From Cichorium intybus (lineage: Eukaryota; Streptophyta; Magnoliopsida; Asterales; Asteraceae): a DNA stretch of 64,000 nt. Positions 56,442-64,000 of the stretch are shown piece after piece (the stretch's first letter is position 1; each line of letters opens with the position of its first letter). The stretch covers positions 75,189,494 to 75,253,493 of the forward strand of contig CM042013.1 in NCBI GenBank assembly GCA_023525715.1, read 5' to 3'. Both the position numbers and the translations under genes were made by a program. The notes under the pieces are model-generated. The model had not been told where the DNA came from and made no database searches. It worked only from the letters and a program-made list of their open reading frames with translations.

Positions 56442-58346
56442 CTATTTATTTTGGCATTCAATGACAGATTGTGGTTCTGGATCCTCATTGATAATATTGC
56501 ATGCAACTGAATAAGAAAATATTATATCTTCTAATTCATATTGGCTCCTTACTATTTTTATATGACCATAATTAATTTCAATCTCCTTATCATTTATTTC
56601 CTCAACTGGGGAAGTAACGTTATTTTGTGTTTCTTCATGAACACTTTCATTATGCTCAAACATATTTTCCATTCCTCTTCTTTTTCTAGGATTTGCATCC
56701 TTAGAATCAAATGGCCTTCCACGCTTCAGGCGTGCTTTGGATTCTTGAGTTACTTTTTCATCAGATTGTCTATCTGGGAGTTCAATTCGAGCTGGAACAT
56801 TAACAACAGGTATATATGATTTAGTAACTCTTTTTGTATCAGTAAATGCATCAGGTAATTGATTTGCAACTTCTTGCAAATGTATTATTTTTTGAACACC
56901 CATCTCACATTCTTGTGTGCGAGGATCAAGATATGATAAAGAAGGTTCATACCATGAAACATTCTTTTCTTGGGTTTTCATTTCTCCCCCAAGTGTTGGG
57001 AAATTTTCTTCATTGAAATGGCAATCCGCAAGACGTGCTGTAAACATATCACCTGTCAAAGGTTCAAGATATCTTATTATTGAATTTGTTTCAAAACCAA
57101 CATATATTCCCAACCTCCTTTGAGGACCCATTTTTGTACGTTGTGGTGGAGCAATAGGAACATATACTGCACTTACAAAAATTTTAAGGTGGGATATATC
57201 TGGTTCTTTTCCAGAAGAAAGTTGAAAGGGAGAATATGTATGATATGCACTTGGTCTCATACGAATCAGTGATGCAGCATGTAAAATTGCATGACCCCAT
57301 ATGGAAACAGGAAGTTTTGTTCTCATTATTAATGGTCTAGCTATTAATTGGAGACATTTAATCAGTGATTCGGCTAAACCATTTTGAGTGTGTACATGTG
57401 CAACTGGATGCTCAACAGTAATTCCTATAGACATACAATAATCATTAAATACTTGAGATGTAAACTCACCTGCATTATCAAGTCTCACTTTATTGATGTT
57501 ATAATCAGGAAAATGTGCTCTCAGTTTAATAATCTGAGTTAGGAATTTTGCGAATGCCATGTTACGAGTTGATAATAGGCAAACATGAGACCATCTAGTT
57601 GATGCATCTATTAAGACCATAAAGTATTTAAATGGTCCAGAAGGTGGATGAATTGGTCCACATATGTCTCCTTGAATTCTTTCTAGAAATCTAGGTGATT
57701 CCCTTTCAACTTTCATTGGTGAAGGTCTTGTAATTAATTTCCCAAGGGAACAAGAAATACACGGGTTCTTATTACCTATTTTAGGGAACTTCTGGTCCTT
57801 CAATGGATGCCCAGATGTATTTTCAATTATTCGGTGCATCATTGTTAATCCTGGATGACCCAGCCTATCATGCCACAAACTAAATATTCTAGGATCACAA
57901 AATTTTTCTTTAACCACCAAATTTGACTCAACTATATTTATATATGTAAAATGTAAACCAGAATCAAATTGTGGTAATTTCTCCAATATATGGTTTTCAT
58001 TTATTATAAACATATATTTCTTGTTTCCTATTGTTTTGATGAATGTGTCATATCCGTTAAGATATATATCATTAAAACCCAATAAATTTCTGTTTGACTT
58101 TGGGGAAAATAATGCATTACTGATTACAAACTTCGTACCATTAGGTAACATGAAACAAGCATTTCCTGCTCCTACGATCAAGTCTACAGGACCTGATATT
58201 GTATTTATGTGCCCTTTTACGGGTTTTAGTGTGGAAAAATATTTCTTTGTTTTCAAGATGGTGTGTGTGGTACCACAATCAATTATTAAGAGTTCTCCAA
58301 GATTTCCTTGGTTTTGTGCTCCAGTTGAACTCATTTTGAACTTCAT
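56442..58346 (-). pseudogene. Copia protease-integrase (634-codon open part of pol)
   Basis: It begins near the protease, with IDCGTTHTIL at about residue 22 (DCG in place of the usual DSG/DTG). Pre-integrase HDRLGHPG...CISCSLGK and integrase (GDICGPIH, VRLDNAGEF, HTQNGLAESL) follow, then a linker with Lys-rich patches. It ends in a TAG just before DWGKWNEAMQ, the usual start of the RT region. It starts about 120 bases after the gag stop, in a different frame. Confidence 0.88.
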
Positions 58347-58467
58347 ATAAGAAAAATAAATGATGAGTTATGAACACAATTTTAATAAAAGTGACCCAAA
58401 AAACTTCATTAAGAAAGAAAAACATTACAATGAAAAATTAAAAAAAAAACATGTTACAAAAAGGAAA

Positions 58468-59556
58468 CTAGTTTTCTAGGATGTCTAAATCATTGCAAAA
58501 GTCTAGAGTGTTTAGTTCAATGTTTCCTAAATCAACACCATCGATGAGGTTGACTTCTTTCCCCTTTCCTTTAATGGAATCTTGGTAAAGTTTACAAAGA
58601 TGGGGATCTGTACGACAGGTCCTTGACCAATGACCTGTGCTACCACATCTATAACAAGAACCTCCAGGGTTCTGAGATGTTCCGGCATCATTTCTTTTTT
58701 CTTGTGGTTGGACATTATTTCCTTGTGGAGTGTGTTGATTATTGTTTCTTTGACCACGCCCACGGTTATAAGGATGACCGCGTCCACGACCCTGAGTATA
58801 ACCGCGCCCAAAATTTTGGTTTTGGTTAAAATGGTCTCGACCGCGACCACGGCCTCGTCCACGTCCACGACCACGACCACGTCCTCGTCCATACGAATTA
58901 TTTCTAGGTTCATAAGTGATAGTAGCATTTGCTTCAGGAAGTCCTACTGAACCTGTTGGACGGGACTGGTGGTTCTTTATTAATAGTTCATTATTTTGTT
59001 CAGCAACAAGGAGAAGTGTATTAAGCTCAGAATATTTTTTGAGCTTTTGCATACGATATTGTTGTTGCAATGTCATATTTGATGCATGGAATGTGGAGAG
59101 AGTTTTCTCCAACATTGAAGCATCAGAAACCTCTTCCCCACAAAATTTTAGTTGTGAACATATTCGAAATAATGCGGAATTATAGTCATGTACCTTTTTG
59201 AAGTCTTGAAACCTCAACGATAACCACTCAGCCGTAGCACTTGGAAGTATAACTTCCTTTTGGTGATCAAATCTTTCTTTTAAGCTTTTCCAAAGAGTGC
59301 TAGGATCGGTGGTATTGAGGTATTCATACCTCAACATTTCATCGATGTGTTTGCGAAGGAAAATTATTGCATGTGCTTTATCTTGCGACGTGCACTTATT
59401 TTTTTCTTTTATAGTTTCAGATAAATCCATGGACTCAAGATGCATCGTAACATCTATAGTCCAAGGCATGTAGTTCTTTCCGCTGACTTCAAGAGCGGTA
59501 AATTCAAGCTTTGCAATGTTTGACATATTGTAGTTCCTAAGAAAAATAAAACTCAT
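58468..59556 (-). CDS. Copia Gag (362 aa)
   Basis: The N-terminal half is a UBN2-type gag domain (KLEFTALEVSGKNYMPWTID; LWKSLKERFDHQ). It is followed by an RG-rich stretch with nine GR repeats at about residues 225-245, and a CCHC knuckle CYRCGSTGHWSRTC near residue 310. The frame is open from the first ATG at 59556, but a second ATG (MSNIAKLEF, 10 codons in) fits the family start better. It stops before the pol frame, so Gag could be made alone. Confidence 0.85.
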   Translation of the reverse strand: MSFIFLRNYNMSNIAKLEFTALEVSGKNYMPWTIDVTMHLESMDLSETIKEKNKCTSQDKAHAIIFLRKHIDEMLRYEYLNTTDPSTLWKSLKERFDHQKEVILPSATAEWLSLRFQDFKKVHDYNSALFRICSQLKFCGEEVSDASMLEKTLSTFHASNMTLQQQYRMQKLKKYSELNTLLLVAEQNNELLIKNHQSRPTGSVGLPEANATITYEPRNNSYGRGRGRGRGRGRGRGRGRDHFNQNQNFGRGYTQGRGRGHPYNRGRGQRNNNQHTPQGNNVQPQEKRNDAGTSQNPGGSCYRCGSTGHWSRTCRTDPHLCKLYQDSIKGKGKEVNLIDGVDLGNIELNTLDFCNDLDILEN

Positions 59557-59683
59557 TAAATTTGTGGTTTAAAGGTGGGGATGAGTTTTACTATTTCTAT
59601 TATAGTTACAGACATAATTAAATAGATGAATCTTCTCAAATTCCTTTTATTTTAAAATTTAAAATTTTATTTTTTAATCGGTT

Positions 59684-60040
59684 GCGCATAAATAAACGTT
59701 AGTATATATAAATAGATGTCAGAGCATGAAAAATAGTTAGTATACATAAATAAACGTTAGTGTGCGTAAATAAACATTAGTTTATATAAATAAGCGTTAG
59801 TATACATAAATAAATGTTAGTATGCGTAAATAAATGTTAGTTTGCATAAATAAATGTTAGTTGCCGTAAATAAACGTTAGTTGCATAAATAAACGTTAGT
59901 TGCCGTAAATAAACGTTAGTTTGCATAAATAAATGTTAGTATACATAAATAAATGTTAGTTGCATAAATAAAAATTAGTATGTGATAACAAAAGTTAGTT
60001 TGCAATAATAAATGTTAGTAAAGCATAAGTAAAGTTAGAA
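59684..60040. repeat. About 20-bp tandem repeats in the Copia leader
   Basis: Some 15 or more variants of CATAAATAAACGTTAGTTTG (plus strand) lie between the primer site and the gag start, with YGTAAATAAAYGTTAG forms interspersed. Most units are 18-22 bp. Confidence 0.85.
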
Positions 60041-60258
60041 TAAGAAATGAACTTCGTTAGTAGTCATAACGTCAAGGATAAATAAGAAAAGAAATTTGTT
60101 AGTAGTCATAACTTCGAAAATAAAATGTTGTTTTTTTTTCGTTGTCGTTGTTGTTATTATTATTACTAATTAACATTCTAGTGTTGATGAAATTACATAC
60201 CTTGATTAAGATCGATGTGTCTTTTAATCGCCTTCGTTAGAGCCTCGTGCTGATAACG

Positions 60259-60522
60259 TGTTATAAATTCAGCGTTACCACGACAATTATGAACAAACTA
60301 AAAACTAGAATATAGATGAAGAAAGAAAGAAAGCTTGAGAGCTTGGAGAGAGTAGAGAGAGTTTATATCACTTATGAAAGAGTTGATATGAGATGCATTT
60401 TCTTCCTTACATTGATGGTCTATTTATACTACCAAGTCTACTATTCAAATATAGTTGTTTAATTGGTAAATGCAAAGTGATGACAAAGTGATGACATAAT
60501 GTTGTCATTCACCAATTACTTG

Positions 60523-60525
<3 letters not shown>
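60259..60525 (-). repeat. 5' LTR, outer end eroded by (TA)n
   Basis: It matches 54439-54707. Where the other LTR ends TTGTAACA, this one reads TTGTAATATATA, so the terminal bases were replaced by repeat. Confidence 0.88.

Positions 60526-60613
<88 letters not shown>
60525..60613. repeat. (TA)n microsatellite
   Basis: An AT run shared as a flank by two different LTR elements. Confidence 0.98.
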
Positions 60614-60617
<4 letters not shown>

Positions 60618-61370
60618 GGGTTTTGTACAATCAATGAACTACAAAATTCCTATGTTCACATGCAACCCTAAGAAAGATCTATGTTTTCTTCTATGAACAT
60701 ATAATATAAAACCTAAAGGCCAACAATAATTTCTAAAGTATAAAACAGAAGAACCAACCTTTGATTCCTGATCCAGAAGCTAGCAGCACAAGTGTCCTGC
60801 CTCAAATGGAGTCACACCCAAGCAATGGAGGAGAGAAACCAGCAGAGTAATCTTGTCTTGAAAATGGCTTAGGTTTTGGGGTGCCCAGGGGGTTCCTTTT
60901 ATAGCCTCCAGTGAAACCCTAGAGGTGCCCCTTTAATGGAAAAGCTTGTTGCCCATTTGGACCAGATCTCCTAAACCCTAATTAGGGTTTTGCCAACCTC
61001 TAGGGAAGCCCCTTAGGTGGCGCCAACTCTGGCCCCTGGCTACTGGTGTGTCAGTTATTCAACTATTGAATAAATACAAACCAGTCCCTACACTTTTAAT
61101 TAATTTATTTAATCACTGAATTAAATCCAATTAATTCCAGATTAATTTCTAATTAATTATTATAGTTTCTAATTAACATATTAACGCTTAAATATATTAA
61201 TAAACTATTTATTTGTTTCTATTGATTTATTAAACAATTAATAAATCAACCTTTCTCTCTACTGACTTCTACATCAATCCTCTTGCTATGAGGTCAACCC
61301 AAATGGACTTAGCTTCTATTAATAAGATAAATACAAATATAAAGTCATGGCTTAGACACCTAATCCAACA
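60614..61370 (-). repeat. 3' LTR of a minus-strand element (757 bp)
   Basis: On the minus strand it starts TGTTGGATTAGGTGTCTAAG after the purine tract AGTGGGAGAC (61371-61380), and it ends CCCTTCA at 60614 against (TA)n. TATAAAA (minus) is at 60897-60903. The purine tract resembles that of the Angela/Tork-like Copia at 5501-14466, but the LTR is unrelated. Confidence 0.8.
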
Positions 61371-64000
61371 GTCTCCCACTTGGATAAGTCTATGACTTTA
61401 ATTTATCTTCTGATTAATAAACAACCTGTAGGTTCCTAGAAACTGCTGCCGAACTCTGACCTAGTCAGTTTTGTCCATAGATAAGTGATCATATGATCCT
61501 TCTTCCAACAAGATATTTTCAGACACGAGAGATGGATTGAGATCAATCTCCGTCCGATACGCTGTTTCCCGATTTCTGATTCTGCTTATGACTTTAGGAC
61601 TTCTAATTGAACACATCAATTTAGTCCAGGCTGGGCAGCACTTTAGTCAACCTCAAAATCATCGAGAGGCCTACATATATCTGTTTCCTATCAGGGTCAA
61701 GGAACGAATAAGCTTCGACTCATATGCTTGTGTCTTTTACTTATCAAAATCGCACACAACAATGCGTTTTATAACATCGAGTTACCGATGCGTTTACGCA
61801 TTATCAATGCACAACCGACTCACAAATTTCAACTCATATGTCTCTGCCTCAAGATCATAAGATGTTATCGTCTCAACATTGCTCGTGATGTAATCCATGA
61901 AGCAATCTATTGGGCGCGGGTTTATCCAATACTCAGATCTCTATTTCTGAGTACTCGTGAACGTCGTAGCAGTCTTACTGCAATGTCTAACTCCTTAGAC
62001 AATCTACAAACCATTTCACGACAGTCTTCGTTCATACTTACTTCCTAAAAGTATGATCGACTGTGGACTTTTGAATAATCAAATTATTCAGGAAGTGAAA
62101 CATGCAAAAAATTGAAACAAAAAATCTGACTGGTAGTTACTCTTGCTTATTACCAAGTCTCCACAAGGTAATCACCGAGTCGGATTCTTTATAAAACTAT
62201 TATCGGTTACTATGTATCCAAATGTCTCATATTGATACACTTTATCCAATTGGACATTCTTCCGATGATATCTCAATTTAGTCATATATTGTCATTCTTA
62301 CTTACATCTCCATTCTGTGTACTGTGACTTAACATGGTTCTCGGGATCTTTAGTCCACATGATTGCACCCTAAGACTATTTCGAGATGTTACGATGTGCT
62401 GGTGACCCACATGCGCTCCATCGAAATACCAACGAAACTCTTTAACCATTAAGTCCTTTTACTTATTTGAAACTCTTTTCAAATTACTATTAACATTCAC
62501 CTCGATCATTTTTCAATGATTTCTCACGTATGTACAAAATCCATTAAGTATTCCCAGCCAGGTCATATCCTGAATCTGACTCACTATGCTATAAGCATTG
62601 AGCTATCAGGACATGTTCATGACACTTTTGATCGATCTAAGAAGCTCGTGGAATCCGATCTAATCTAATTCCAAACCCTTTCGGAATCTTGAGATTACTT
62701 ATAATCCCAGTGTCACGACTTTTAATAACTATTTCCTTTCGGAGACTCTTTCTCATGCATCTTGAATCTTACTAAGATCATGCTTACTATGGCTAGGTCT
62801 ATACTGATGATAACATCTATCTGATAGATGTCTATGGATTATGTGAGTATGTTGCACCTTCTTTATATCTCTCATGACAAATCATCACAATTTGCAATGA
62901 TAGGAAACTTATTTCCTGGGGCAATGCATCTTGAATCTCATCAAGATCATCTTGGCAGAGTTTCGATCTATCTCATAGACGTTTACAACCACCTGAGTAT
63001 GTCGTATCTCTATTAAGCCTTTCATAGCGATCCGTCTCTTAACACGAAGTCATTACACTTTGTAATGAAAAGAGACGTTTCCTAGAAATAGTATGTAACC
63101 CACATATGGAGATAGTAGATAACAGCGACACTCCCACTGGCTTTGACACGGTTGTGGATTATTCACAAAATCCAGAACTTTTGGCACATTTTGAGAATCC
63201 AAACCTTTCTGACATCTTAATGGATATCTTTGAGCTTTTTCTCAAAATCCAATCCTTTGGCACATTTTGAGAATCTGAATATCCTTTCTTGCGAGATGCC
63301 CGTGGGGTAAACCCAGGCCCGTGTACCTTTGTATTGGGACACTCTTTGTGAGTACCTATTAGTGTGCCGGTGATCCACACGCGCTCCACTAACGACTCAC
63401 AATATGCCATACTGAATCCTTTCGGATTTCATCTTCTATCGAGAGTGCTTCTCCCGGAATCAATTACATGACTCTGAGTATCGTCTCAGTCAACCAGATG
63501 TTCTAAAGGTACGTTTCTGTCCATGTCGCTTTCTTTTGATGATTCAATTACTCCCACTGGTTTTTAGACCAGGTGTAAGAATCAATCAATTTTTTTTTCA
63601 CGTAGACAGTGTCTCGCCCTAAGATTCTCTTGTTTGGCAACAACCGGGCTCACCAACGCTTTCAAGTAGTCGAATTGTTAATCCATACCAACTATAGTGT
63701 TTTACCACCAAATGGTATGTCACCTCGGTCATAACTACTTATGATGGTGATCAATACTACTGGTCAAGAGAAGATTATGTCAATATTAAAACAGAAATCT
63801 GATTTCTGCTATAAGCCTAGTGATGACTAAGGGTTCTTTTCACTTGGCAAATCCTGAACTCATTCAAGACTGTCCCAACTCCCACTGTTTCCTTAGAACA
63901 TAAGTTCTTTCTAAAAGAGCTCTTTCTTTTTCAGGTACAGCGGGATAGCCAGTGAAACGGCAATGCTGATCGGGTTCAGGCTAGTCATGAGATTCGGACG
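61371..64000 (-). mobile_element. Internal region of the same element, non-coding, runs off window
   Basis: No gag or pol motif is visible in 2.6 kb upstream (minus sense) of the purine tract; the ORFs at 61537-62048 and 63159-63410 are unrecognised and overlap. It is rich in internal duplications: GCATCTTGAATCT...AAGATCAT modules at about 62755-62920 and 62927-63090; CACATTTTGAGAATC at 63183 and 63259; GTGAYCCACAYGCGCTCCA at 62402 and 63369; CTCCCACTG at 63131, 63551 and 63879, echoing the purine tract. It could be a LARD-type non-autonomous element or a very long 3' untranslated region. Confidence 0.6.

Noticed and set aside
58623..58950. Plus-strand and alternative-frame ORFs opposite gag (Thr/Ser-rich, Asp/Val-rich)
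   Set aside because: They are produced by the RG-repeat region of Gag read in other frames.

Overview
This window is repeat-dominated nuclear DNA from a flowering plant. No intact host gene is visible. The retrotransposon families, plant-type primer sites (initiator-Met TGGTATCAGAGC), (TA)n tracts and captured plant exon fragments point to a eudicot. The SIRE-like Copia with a large extra ORF recalls Asteraceae (daisy/lettuce family) genomes, but that family-level call is inference.

1-21.4 kb is a nest. A non-autonomous LTR retrotransposon (1-4323, cut by the window start) sits inside the 5' LTR of an outer Copia element. That outer element (4324-5500 plus 14467-21371) carries in its leader a nearly identical, intact sibling (5501-14466) bracketed by a perfect 5-bp duplication, ATGTT. 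The inner copy keeps an open 1339-codon gag-pol. The outer copy is closed by two nonsense codons.

21.4-35 kb alternates long (TA)n tracts with elements whose ends abut those tracts: three terminal-inverted-repeat elements, one more degenerate TIR element, two Helitrons (one carrying an eIF3i-like WD40 exon fragment), one Helitron-like remnant, and two inverted repeats centred on (TA)n. The largest TIR element carries a frameshifted gene fragment of the kind seen with ULP1-bearing Mutator-like elements.

35.9-54 kb is a second nest. A decayed minus-strand Copia (Ale/Retrofit-like) is split by a small hAT-like element with an imperfect 8-bp duplication. The hAT element is in turn split by a 13.8-kb minus-strand SIRE-like Copia with a perfect 5-bp duplication, GATTT. 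The SIRE-like element has broken gag and pol plus a long additional reading frame between pol and the 3' LTR, preceded by its own CCAAT/TATA-like promoter.

54.3-64 kb holds a minus-strand Copia (54439-60525) between two (TA)n tracts, and then the 3' LTR and a non-coding, repeat-rich internal region of another minus-strand LTR element that runs off the window. Only the inner Copia at 5501-14466 looks able to encode a full set of proteins.
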